From CAZVFX01 sp964626565 (GTDB lineage: Bacteria; Myxococcota_A; UBA9042; CAIXZC01), in assembly GCA_964626565.1 (NCBI GenBank), contig CAZVFX010000040.1, positions 1-53,843 on the forward strand: a stretch of 53,843 bases of DNA. The letters run 5' to 3'. A program made the translations under genes and the position numbers. Positions 8,684 through 17,800 of this stretch are shown in pieces; position 1 is the stretch's first letter, and the number at the start of each line of letters is the position of its first letter. The notes below the pieces were generated by a model, which saw only the letters and a list, made by a program, of their open reading frames with translations, was not told the origin of the DNA and did not search any database.

Positions 8684-11600
8684 ATGACTGCACGCACCAT
8701 TTGGCTTGTTGTTCTTGCCCTGGCATTTTCTTGCGCGGGTGGCGCCGCAGATCTTGAAATCGAGGATCTGGGTACCAAACCCGGGGATGTTTCGCAGGAA
8801 GCCGGCCCCGTCGAAGTCGTGGTTCTGCCCGATCTTGTCGTCGAACCGGACGAGAGGTCTGTCCCCGACATTCAGGTTGCGGACGAAGGTTTTCAGCCTG
8901 ACGTTATGAAGCCGGCGTGCGACCCCGGGGAAGGGTGTTTCCTGGACAAATGTGAAGGCAACGACGATTGCGATTCGGGGTGGTGCGTTCAGCATATGGG
9001 GGAAGGGGTGTGCTCGGTTGCCTGCCAGGTCGAATGCCCTGCTGGTTGGAGCTGCAAGCAGGTCGCGGATACGGGCCCGGACCTGACCTACGTCTGCGTC
9101 TCGGGTCACGCCAACCTGTGCCGACCCTGCGCGGACAACGGCGACTGCACAGGCCTGGCCGGGACGGAGGATGCGTGCGTCAGTTATGGGGCGGGTGGAA
9201 ACTTTTGTGGCAGTGCCTGTGACGAGGCGGCGGGGAGAGGTAAAGAATGTCCGTGGGGCTTCTCCTGTGTGGACGTGCTGACGGTGGAGGGGGTCGAGCT
9301 GAACCAGTGCGTTAATGATGCGGGGGTCTGCCCCTGCACCGACAGTTCGGTGGCGTTGGGTCTGTCCACGCCCTGCGAAGTGAGCAATGAGTGGGGCACG
9401 TGCGCCGGCATTCGCGCCTGCGTTGAGGGAGGATTGACCGATTGCGACGCCCAGATTCCGGCGGTCGAGGAGTGCAACGGTGTCGATGAGGATTGCGACG
9501 GTGAGGTGGATGAACCCACGCTGTTGGAAGGAAAATACCTGGAGCTGTGCGACGACGGCAACGACTGCACGGAAGACAAGTGCATGGGCGAGGAGGGGTG
9601 CGTCAACGAGATGCTGGAAACGGGGGCGTGCGACGACGCCAATCCGTGCACCGTGGCCGACCACTGTGAGTCGGGTGTCTGCGTGGGAGACCCGGTGGAG
9701 TGTGACGACGACAATCCGTGTACGGACAACGTGTGCACGGAGACCGGGGGCTGCGAGTACCCGGCGATATCGGCGGAGTGCGACGATCTTGACCCCTGTA
9801 CTCTAGGGGATCATTGCGTGGAAGGCGCCTGCCAGGGCGAAAGTATGCCGTGCCAGTGCGACACCGATGAAGAGTGCGCAGAACTGGAGGACGACAACCT
9901 GTGCAACGGAACGCTCATCTGCGATGTTTCCAACCTCCCCCATGAATGTGTAGTGAAGCCCGGTACGGAGGTTGTTTGTGAGGAGGTCGAGGGCGATGGA
10001 GCCTTCTGCCTCACCGGCCAATGCGACCCGGCCACGGGTCTGTGCGATTCGGTGCCTGCGCACGAGGGGCTGGTGTGCGACAGCGGCGATGCCTGCACCT
10101 TTGGCGACAAATGTGTCGAGGGCGTCTGCGGCGGCGGAGCTACGGTCAATTGCAACGACGGAAACCCTTGCACCGACGATTCCTGTGCCCCGGAAACCGG
10201 CTGCTTCCATGAAGCCAACGATGCAGCCTGCAACGATGGAAATGTGTGCACTACCGGAGACCTGTGCGATGGGGGTGAGTGTGTCGGCGGTCCTGCTCTC
10301 TTGTGCGAGGATGTCGATGTTTGCAACGGGGTGGAAAGCTGCGACCCGGCGGTGGGTTGCCTGGCCGGTGAGCCGCTGGAGTGCGACGACGGCAACAAAT
10401 GTAACGGGCTGGAGAGTTGCGACTCGGTGGACGGGTGCCTTCCCGGGACGCCGCTGTCGTGTGATGATGGGAACGTCTGCAACGGCGAGGAGGCGTGCGA
10501 CCCGGCTTTGGGTTGCACGGCCGGCGAGCCGCTCGCATGCGACGACGCCGATGCGTGCAACGGGGTGGAAACATGCGATCCTGTCCTTGGCTGCCAATCC
10601 TCTGCTGCGCCTCTGTGCGACGACGGCGACGTATGCACCGACGACTCTTGTCTTCCGGACGGGGGCTGTCTCTACACGCCGAACCAGGGCGAGTGCGACG
10701 ATGGCAATGCGTGTACGGAAGGAGACCACTGCGGGGCGGAAGGGTGCACTTTTGCCGGGGTGAAGGATTGTGACGACAGCGATCCGTGCACCAGCGACGG
10801 CTGCGACCCTGCGGTGGGCTGTTTGTACAGCTTGAATTCCGCGCCGTGTGACGATGGCGACCCCTGCACCATCGGGGACGCCTGCGCGCTGGGCGAGTGC
10901 GTGGGGGGCCAGGAGATGGCCTGCGACGACGGCAACGATTGCACGTTGGACGTGTGCGACCCGGAGGAAGGCTGCCTGCATCCGCCGGCTATCGGCGGCT
11001 GTGACGACGGGAACGCGTGCACCGAGGGTGACCATTGTGACTCCGGAGAGTGTGTCTACGACGGGCTGCTTGATTGCAGCGACGGCGACGTGTGCACCGA
11101 CGACGCTTGCGACCCGAACTCGGGCTGTTTCTACACCAACAACTCAAACCCCTGCGAGGACGGGGACCTGTGCACCATTTTTGAGCAGTGCGACGGCGGA
11201 CTGTGTATCCCGGCGGGCGCGCTGGATTGCAATGACGGGAACCTGTGCACAACGGACCTGTGCAACCCGGTCGCGGGCTGCCAGCACCAGGTTAACAGCC
11301 TGGTCTGCACCGACGGGGATGCGTGCACCAGTGGGGATAAGTGCAAGGCGGGAAAATGCGTCAGCGGAACGCCGCTGGATTGCGAGGACGAAAACGTCTG
11401 CACCGATGATTCCTGTGACCCGGACGTCGGGTGCGTGAATAGCGCCAACGCGGCCTCGTGTGACGACGACGATCCCTGCACCGTGGTGGATGTGTGCGAC
11501 AACAAGGCGTGCGTCGGATCGGGGCTGCTGCAGTGCAACGACAACAACATCTGCACCCAGGATTTCTGCCAGGAGGGTGTTGGCTGTCAGTACCCGGCTA

Positions 11601-12136
11601 TCTCTCCGTGCTGCGGCAATAACAAGATCGAACCCGGGGAACAGTGCGACGACGGTAACCAGACGCCGGGGGATGGGTGCGAGCCTGATTGCACCCAGCC
11701 CGACACGCCTCATGTGGTGCCCGGTTTTTCCGGCGATGTGGGTCCGAATCTCTCGTCCCAGGGATTCGCCCAGTGCGCCGGCACTGCCAGTCCGTCAACC
11801 ATGGGTAAGCAGTGGTATGCGAAGTGCGAGGGGTACCAGCAGATCAAGTTCTCGTGCTCGTCGGATAACAACAACACCGCGGAGTACACGTCGCCGGCAT
11901 TCAACATGGCCGGCATGGTGCTGGCCGACAGCCAGTGCGACAACTGGCCGGGTGCGTCCAACACTCCGTACGGCGCGGACCACATTCTGTCGGTGGACAG
12001 TTCCAACCCGGGCTGCAACAACTACGACGTCTACTATCAGATGTACATGCACTTCGGTACTCAGTGGGGGTGCGCCGGGACCATCAACACGGACGACAAG
12101 GGCGGCCACATGTGGGCTTACGTGAAGTACCCGTAG
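8684..12136 (+). CDS. Giant Cys-rich lipoprotein, head plus CDDGN stalk plus unique tip
   Basis: 1150 residues; ATG 8684 is preferred over TTG 8681 because GGAGG at 8672-8676 is 7 nt away. Signal peptide LVVLALAFSC-AGG, then an acidic linker to about residue 75. The head (about 75-285) starts CDPGEGCFLDKC and includes ECPAGWSC, LCRPC, FCGSACDEA and CPWGFSC, and closes with a MopE-type CNGVDEDCDGEVDE. The stalk alternates CDDGNxCT and GDxCxxGxC units, with the CNGTL module near 390 and a sub-array of CNGxExCDP...GxPLxCDDG units around bases 10320-10620. A DUF4215-like EPGEQCDDGNQTPGDGC (about 11634-11690) separates the stalk from a tip of about 145 residues ending HMWAYVKYP. Cell-surface fibre or adhesin inferred; no enzyme motif seen. 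It stops 2 bp from the convergent DUF1801 gene. Confidence 0.88.
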   Translation: MTARTIWLVVLALAFSCAGGAADLEIEDLGTKPGDVSQEAGPVEVVVLPDLVVEPDERSVPDIQVADEGFQPDVMKPACDPGEGCFLDKCEGNDDCDSGWCVQHMGEGVCSVACQVECPAGWSCKQVADTGPDLTYVCVSGHANLCRPCADNGDCTGLAGTEDACVSYGAGGNFCGSACDEAAGRGKECPWGFSCVDVLTVEGVELNQCVNDAGVCPCTDSSVALGLSTPCEVSNEWGTCAGIRACVEGGLTDCDAQIPAVEECNGVDEDCDGEVDEPTLLEGKYLELCDDGNDCTEDKCMGEEGCVNEMLETGACDDANPCTVADHCESGVCVGDPVECDDDNPCTDNVCTETGGCEYPAISAECDDLDPCTLGDHCVEGACQGESMPCQCDTDEECAELEDDNLCNGTLICDVSNLPHECVVKPGTEVVCEEVEGDGAFCLTGQCDPATGLCDSVPAHEGLVCDSGDACTFGDKCVEGVCGGGATVNCNDGNPCTDDSCAPETGCFHEANDAACNDGNVCTTGDLCDGGECVGGPALLCEDVDVCNGVESCDPAVGCLAGEPLECDDGNKCNGLESCDSVDGCLPGTPLSCDDGNVCNGEEACDPALGCTAGEPLACDDADACNGVETCDPVLGCQSSAAPLCDDGDVCTDDSCLPDGGCLYTPNQGECDDGNACTEGDHCGAEGCTFAGVKDCDDSDPCTSDGCDPAVGCLYSLNSAPCDDGDPCTIGDACALGECVGGQEMACDDGNDCTLDVCDPEEGCLHPPAIGGCDDGNACTEGDHCDSGECVYDGLLDCSDGDVCTDDACDPNSGCFYTNNSNPCEDGDLCTIFEQCDGGLCIPAGALDCNDGNLCTTDLCNPVAGCQHQVNSLVCTDGDACTSGDKCKAGKCVSGTPLDCEDENVCTDDSCDPDVGCVNSANAASCDDDDPCTVVDVCDNKACVGSGLLQCNDNNICTQDFCQEGVGCQYPAISPCCGNNKIEPGEQCDDGNQTPGDGCEPDCTQPDTPHVVPGFSGDVGPNLSSQGFAQCAGTASPSTMGKQWYAKCEGYQQIKFSCSSDNNNTAEYTSPAFNMAGMVLADSQCDNWPGASNTPYGADHILSVDSSNPGCNNYDVYYQMYMHFGTQWGCAGTINTDDKGGHMWAYVKYP

Positions 12137-12138
12137 GA

Positions 12139-12591
12139 CTACTTCTTTTTCTTGGAGAACACTGCCTCAAATCCGGTGATGAACTCGTCGAGCGTCATGG
12201 CGCCGACGGCCCCGCCGATCAAATCGAGGGGGAGGTGTTCGAGCTTGCGGAAGCGGACACATGATTTGCCGGCGTCGAAACGTTTGCCGGTGGCTCTATA
12301 GTCCGCCTCAAACTGTTTTCGCACCCCCTCATCCATGTAGATCCCGGTAAGGTACACCGCCATGTGGCGCTTCTGCGAAGCGAGCGCGGCAAACATCAGA
12401 GGTTGCTTGTTGTAGGTCTCGGGATAGGTTTTCAGGGGCACTTCGTACGAGATCATGCCCCAGTTCATATTCTCCTCGATTCCTTCGGGCAGATTTTCGA
12501 GGATGACCTTCCTCACCGCGGAAATGGCCTCCTTTCTGTCTTCAGGTAACGACTCCAGGTATTCTTCAACGGTTGTTGCTTCGGATCTCAT
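12139..12591 (-). CDS. DUF1801 (YdhG-like) family protein
   Basis: 150 residues, cytoplasmic (no signal). Matches the DUF1801/YdhG pattern: N-terminal VEEYLESLPEDRKEAISAVR helix, then IEENMNWGMISY, a beta strand with FAALASQKRHMAVYL, and FDAGKSCVRFRKLEHLPLDLI towards the end. The fold is SufE/CyaY-like in solved members but the biochemical role is not established. A GGGAGGAAA ribosome binding site lies about 10 nt before the ATG. The gene is 14 bp downstream of the lipoprotein gene ending at 12606 on the same strand, so the two probably share a transcript. The C-terminus is a Lys run (SKKKK). Confidence 0.88.
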   Translation of the reverse strand: MRSEATTVEEYLESLPEDRKEAISAVRKVILENLPEGIEENMNWGMISYEVPLKTYPETYNKQPLMFAALASQKRHMAVYLTGIYMDEGVRKQFEADYRATGKRFDAGKSCVRFRKLEHLPLDLIGGAVGAMTLDEFITGFEAVFSKKKK

Positions 12592-12605
12592 TCGTCATTT
12601 CCTCC

Positions 12606-14249
12606 CTATTCTCCCCACTGTGCGGGGTCAGCTACTACATCACAATCTACGAACTGCACGCCCGATTTGTTACGGAAGGGCGACCAGCAGTATTCCAGGA
12701 TGAAGCCCATCTCCTCGATGCGGATCGCGTCGGGGCCGTGCTTGGGATGGAAACCCTGGCGGAAATCGTACACGCCGTCGGGCACTGAATCGTCCCACAG
12801 GTCCCAGTTGGGGAAGGTCTCATAGCGTTCAACCGCCTGGAGGTGATATTTATGCACCAGCCGGGCCTCCGTAGAGGTGAGGGGCATGCCCAGGGCCGCG
12901 GCCTCAATGAGCAGCAGGGCGATGTCCTTTTGCCAGTCAGGGTCGTCTTTCCCCGGTTCATCCGAGTCGGGGTCCTGATAGCGCTCCAGGCGGGTGATCA
13001 CCCCCTGCAACAAGGAATGAGCCACGTCCTCGTGCCCCTGGGTCAGCGCAAGTTGCAGCGCGGAAAGGTGGAAATGATCTACGATGGAGTAGTTAAAATA
13101 GTTGAACGCTCCGGCGATGGAGTCGTACTCGCTGCCCTGGCCGTCGCCGCACTCGTTGTCCAGCGGGTCGGAATAGCCCATGAGCGCGCAGCCCAGACGC
13201 GCGTCGCACTCCGCGTCGGGAATCAAACTGGTATATCCGATAAGGCTGGCCAGGTCTTCCTTGGGAACGTAAGCGTTACCCTCGTCGTCCTTACTGCGAA
13301 TCATGTAGCCTGAGTCCACCACGTCCCTGGCGAATCCCTGCATGTATTCCAGCGCTTCGGCCGCGGCTTCTCTTACCGATTCGTCGGGCGCCAGCTCAAC
13401 CACATATGGGAACCAGGCCGCGGCCCGGTACATGAGGGGAACGTCGTCCTTGGAGCGCATGGTGGTGACGTAGATATCGCCCCAGGTGGGGTTGTTGGGG
13501 TAGTGGAACCGGTGTGCGTTCCAACCCTCATAAGTTGAGTACCAGTCGGTGTAGTCAACCGCCTTCTTCTTGCCGCTGGGCAACACGAACTCGTGGTTGT
13601 GGGTGACGATGTTGCGGGACATGATGTACTGCTCCGGGTCGTTTTCGTCCCACACGAACCCCTTCATGGTCGCGGTAAACGACTTGGCGAACTGCTCGAC
13701 TATGAGCCCCATATCCTCGTCGCCAGTGAGCAGGTAGCCGCCGATGGCAAAGGCCAGCACCATGGAGGTGGGTTCTGCGTTGTTGTGGCTGCCGCCATAC
13801 GCTGAGTTGTTGCGGAAAGTGACCGTGTCCCCTTCCTTGACCGCGTCCACGTCGTGCCACCAGATGAGGTAGTCGGGATAGCCCGTGGACGCGTCCATTC
13901 CGTGGCAGGTCTCGTTGACCCAGACGAAGTAGTCCACCTGCTTGAGGAATCCCGTGGTTCGGGATGTGAAGTGGGCGATTTCCTCGGCCGTCAGCGGTTC
14001 CCCGACATCCTCACGCACCAACTCGAAGGGTGGCGCCAGAGGCAAGCCCCCCGGTGTGGTGGCCGGCGCAACATCAGCAGAGTGGTCGGCCGCATCAAGC
14101 GCGTCTTCCGGCGCCACAGTCTCTACGACCTGCACTTCGGTAATCATGTCTGCCCCGACCTCAGCAGTGTCGGCCGAGTCTTTAGAGGAACCGCAGTTGG
14201 CAGCGGCCGCCACAGTCAGAATCACAGCCAGAATACCCCATTCTTTCAT
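12606..14249 (-). CDS. Lipoprotein of unknown function, Trp/Tyr/His-rich, probably helical
   Basis: 547 residues from ATG 14249, chosen because GGGGGAGA immediately precedes it and it opens a clean lipoprotein signal (ILAVILTVAAAANC-GSS). An acidic linker follows to about residue 60. The mature part is rich in aromatic residues and His (DYLIWWHDVDAV, SAYGGSHNNAEP, VTHNHEFVLPSG, NAHRFHYPNNPTWGD) and has many helical, alanine-rich stretches. That is compatible with an alpha/alpha-barrel like those of some polysaccharide lyases and GH families, but I cannot name the family. C-terminal LEYCWSPF has a late Cys. First gene of a probable operon with DUF1801. Confidence 0.75.
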   Translation of the reverse strand: MKEWGILAVILTVAAAANCGSSKDSADTAEVGADMITEVQVVETVAPEDALDAADHSADVAPATTPGGLPLAPPFELVREDVGEPLTAEEIAHFTSRTTGFLKQVDYFVWVNETCHGMDASTGYPDYLIWWHDVDAVKEGDTVTFRNNSAYGGSHNNAEPTSMVLAFAIGGYLLTGDEDMGLIVEQFAKSFTATMKGFVWDENDPEQYIMSRNIVTHNHEFVLPSGKKKAVDYTDWYSTYEGWNAHRFHYPNNPTWGDIYVTTMRSKDDVPLMYRAAAWFPYVVELAPDESVREAAAEALEYMQGFARDVVDSGYMIRSKDDEGNAYVPKEDLASLIGYTSLIPDAECDARLGCALMGYSDPLDNECGDGQGSEYDSIAGAFNYFNYSIVDHFHLSALQLALTQGHEDVAHSLLQGVITRLERYQDPDSDEPGKDDPDWQKDIALLLIEAAALGMPLTSTEARLVHKYHLQAVERYETFPNWDLWDDSVPDGVYDFRQGFHPKHGPDAIRIEEMGFILEYCWSPFRNKSGVQFVDCDVVADPAQWGE

Positions 14250-14277
14250 CTTCTCTCCCCCTTCCGACATCAGCACC

Positions 14278-14306
14278 ATTCTGTTGAGAACGCGGCGGAA
14301 AGGCAA
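14278..14306 (-). promoter_or_regulatory. Sigma-70-like promoter for the 12606-14249 operon
   Basis: Reading leftwards: TTGCCT (14306-14301), 17-bp spacer, CAGAAT (14283-14278). Predicted start near 14271 gives a leader of about 22 nt containing the GGGGGAGA ribosome binding site. Confidence 0.45.
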
Positions 14307-14389
14307 GCAGGCCGTTCTTTCTCGGCCCTTGAAAACGCGAGGTAGATGCCCAAATTCTCAGGGTGGCGTTGTATAGAAAGGAGGAAGAG

Positions 14390-14845
14390 ATGAAGAAGAC
14401 GGTTGCTCCGTTGGTTCTTGCGGTCGCGTTGGTGGCCACGGTTTCAGGGGCTCGGGCTCACTGTGAGATTCCGTGCGGCATCTATGGTGACGATTTGCGC
14501 TTCTCATTGCTCACAGAGCACATCGCGACCATCGAAAAATCGATGAAGCAGATCGATGAGCTCTCGAAAGGTGGCGACAAGAACTACAACCAGATAGTGC
14601 GCTGGGTTGACAACAAGGAGAAGCACGCCGAGGAACTCAGGCACATCGTGGTGGACTATTTCCTGGCGCAGAGGGTGAAGCCGGCTGACCCGGCAGACGG
14701 CGAAGCGTCCAAGGAGTACGTGAAGAAGTTGATGGTCCTCCACGGTATGGTCCTGCATTCCATGAAGGCCAAACAAACCACGGACCAGGTTCACGTCAAG
14801 GCGCTGCGGGAGTTGCTGGCCCAATTCAAGGCGCTATATCAGTAG
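14390..14845 (+). CDS. sodN: Nickel superoxide dismutase with a Sec signal peptide
   Basis: 151 residues from ATG 14390 (AAAGGAGG ribosome binding site upstream). Residues 1-23 are a signal peptide ending SGARA, and cleavage would expose the mature N-terminus HCEIPCGIY. That is the Ni hook: His1, Cys2 and Cys6 ligands with Pro5, Gly7 and Tyr9 conserved; positions 3, 4 and 8 carry E, I and I where the Streptomyces form has D, L and V. The rest is the four-helix bundle with the family NQIVRW. NiSOD dismutes superoxide to peroxide and oxygen. Usually a dedicated protease (SodX) trims the propeptide; here signal peptidase could free His1 directly, and no sodX is nearby. Enzyme would act outside the cytoplasm. 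Its stop overlaps the convergent giant gene by 7 bp. Confidence 0.92.
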   Translation: MKKTVAPLVLAVALVATVSGARAHCEIPCGIYGDDLRFSLLTEHIATIEKSMKQIDELSKGGDKNYNQIVRWVDNKEKHAEELRHIVVDYFLAQRVKPADPADGEASKEYVKKLMVLHGMVLHSMKAKQTTDQVHVKALRELLAQFKALYQ

Positions 14846-17800
14846 ACCCAGATCTCGATGGAACTGTCTTTCGGGCATACCCGGCTGTCGTACCAGGTGC
14901 AGTAGGTGGGCGGCAGGCTGTGTGCCAGGCCCCCCGGCATGGGTCCGATGTGGGTTCCCACCGCACCCCACAGGTATCCGAGGCTAGCGTCGTTGTACCA
15001 CCTGGTAAGGGATCCGTGGTGCCCGCTGGCAATGAGGTCCCCGGCGTTGGGGCCGCTGGTGGTGCTCTTGTTGCAGATGTGAGACGGGGCCAGGTCCCCG
15101 TCGCTTTGCAGAGTGCAGGCGCTGGGGTGCCAAGCGGTGCCCGACGGTTGGCCCTCGATGAACACCATGAACTTCAGGTCGTTGGCCACCGCTCCGGAAC
15201 GAATCGCGTTGATGGCCGCGTCGGACAGCTTGTGATGGCCCATGGTTGACGGGGTGAAGGGCGTCTCGCCGATGGCATCACCGGTGTCGACGATGGGACT
15301 CTCGTTGGTCCCGGCACTGTTGGTTCCACGGTACACCAGGGTCCATCCGCCCCCTTCCATGTCGCAGTACACCTGAACGGGGTCCAGCGGTCCGTCCATG
15401 CCGTCGGGGTCGATGTTGTGCAATCCCGACGGTGAGCCCGGGGCTGCGGCCAGCACCGCGCGGCAGCTCTGCAGGTCGCACTGGTCGGGCGTGCCCGCGT
15501 TGCAATCGTCGTCCACGTCGTTGAAACACACCTCAGCCGCACCGTTGGCGATGTCGGGATTCAGAGGCGCACAGTCGGTGAGATCAGGGTCGCCGTCGTT
15601 GTCGTCGTCGTCGTCCTGGCAATCGTCCGCACCGTCATCGTCAAAGTCGGGGAATCCGTCGTCGATATCGCCGTTGCAGTCGTTATCGAGTCCATCGCAT
15701 TCTTCGACACTAGAACCTTCTTTCGCATCGCAGATTTGAGGGATACCACCGACGCAATTTTCCACCGTGTGTTCGCAGATGCCGAGGCCGCAGGTGGTGG
15801 TGGCGCCGAGGTCCTCGTCCACGTCGCCGTCGCAGTCGTTGTCCAAGCCGTCGCAGGCCTCGGCGACCGCTCCTTCCTTCGGGTCGCACACCTGCAACTC
15901 TCCACCCTCGCAGGTCGGCACCGAGTGGGCGCATTCGCCCAGACCGCAGAACATCTCTCCGAAGCCCTCGTCCACCAGGCCGTTGCAGTCGTTGTCCAAG
16001 CCGTCACATGACTCCGGCTCGACTCCTTCGAACTGGTTGCACCACTGCACTTTTCCGTCAACGCAGTAATCGACCTCGTGGAAACACTCTCCCACGCCGC
16101 AGGCGACGGTCCCCAACCCCTGGTCCGCCTCACCGTCACAGTCGTTGTCGAGGCCGTCGCAAATCTCTACACCAACACCTTCCCACTCATCACAGTCCTG
16201 AGGAATACCACCGACGCAATTGTTGACGGTGTGCAGACATTCTCCGACGCCACAAGTGGTGCTGCCGAGGTCTTCGTCAACCGGGCCGTCGCAGTCGTTG
16301 TCGAGTCCGTCGCATATCTCTACACCAACACCTTCCTCCGCATCGCAGGGCTGAGGGATACCGCCGACGCAGTTCTGCACCGTGTGGGTGCAGACGCCGA
16401 GGCCGCAGGTGGTGGTGCCGAGGTCTTCATCCACAAGACCGTCGCAGTCATTATCCACCCCGTCGCATTTTTCGAGATCAACACCTTCTTGCGCATTGCA
16501 GACCTGGACAATACCACCGACGCAATTCTGGACGGTGTGGGTGCAGACTCCCAACCCGCATGTAGTGGTTCCCAGGTCCTCATCGACGTCGCCATCACAG
16601 TCGTTGTCGATACCGTCGCATTCTTCACCCGCCCCTTCATGGATGGCCGGGTCATAGGACGCACAGTCGGAGTCGTCGGGGTCGCCGTCGTTGTCATCGT
16701 CAGGGTCGGTACAGTCTTTGAGACCATCGAAGTCGTTATCGTCAAAACCTTCGTCGACGATGTTGTTGCAGTTGTTGTCCGCACCGTCGCATACCTCCTC
16801 GGCTCCAGGGAAGACCGCGGCGTTGGCAGGTGCGCAGTCCAGTAGGTCCTCAACCCCGTCTCCGTCTTTGTCGGCTTCACACTTGTCGCCCAGGCCGTCC
16901 TGGTCCAGGTCTGCCTGGTCCGCGTTGGCGACCAGGGGGCAGTTGTCGTCATCGTTGCCCACGCCATCCCCGTCCAAATCGTCGTCGCACAAGTCGCCGA
17001 GTCCATCCCCGTCCACATCAACCTGCAGGGTGTTTTTCACGCCAATGCAATTGTCCACGCCGTCGGGAATGGAGTCGCCGTCCGCGTCCGGGTCGCACGC
17101 GTCGCCAACGCCGTCGCTGTCTGCGTCCTCTTGCCCCTGATTCGGCACCGCAACACAATTGTCCGCGTTGTCGGCCACTCCATCGCCATCGGTGTCGTCG
17201 TCGAGGCAATCCGCGATGCCGTCGAGGTCGTTATCGTTGAAACCTTCATCGATGGAGTTGTCGCAGTCGTTGTCGATGCCGTCGCACACTTCCGTTGCTC
17301 CGGGGTGGGCCAGCGGATCGGTGGGGGCGCAGTCCAGACCGTCATCGGTGCCGTCGTTATCGTCGTCATCGTCGATACAGTCCTTGTAGCCATCGAGGTC
17401 TTGATCGTTAAAACCCTCATCGACGACCAGGTTACAGTTGTTGTCTTTGCCGTCGCACACCTCCTCCGCGCCCGGGAAGGTGTCCGGGTCTTTGGGTGCG
17501 CAGTCTTCGGTATCGGACGCCATGTCGTTGTCGTCGTCCAGGTCGCAAACGTCCCCGAAATTATCCAGATCGAAATCCTCCTGCCCCGGGTTCTTCACGC
17601 CAGAACAGTTGTCCGCGCTGTCGGGTACGCCGTCTCCGTCGGCGTCGTCGGTAAGGCAGTCTGCTTCACCGTCTTCATCCGTATCGGTGAACCCCTCGTC
17701 CACCTGGCCGTCGCAGTCGTTGTCCGCACCGTCACATACCTCCGCCACAGGTTCCTCGCCTGCGCACGCCAGGGCACCTTCCACGCACTCCTGCGTCCCC

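Noticed and set aside
14372..14377. TATAGA as the -10 of sodN
   Set aside because: No -35 at the right distance, and transcription would begin downstream of most of the ribosome binding site.
14363..14845. ATG at 14363 for the Ni superoxide dismutase
   Set aside because: It puts charged residues ahead of the signal peptide and has no ribosome binding site; ATG 14390 follows AAAGGAGG.
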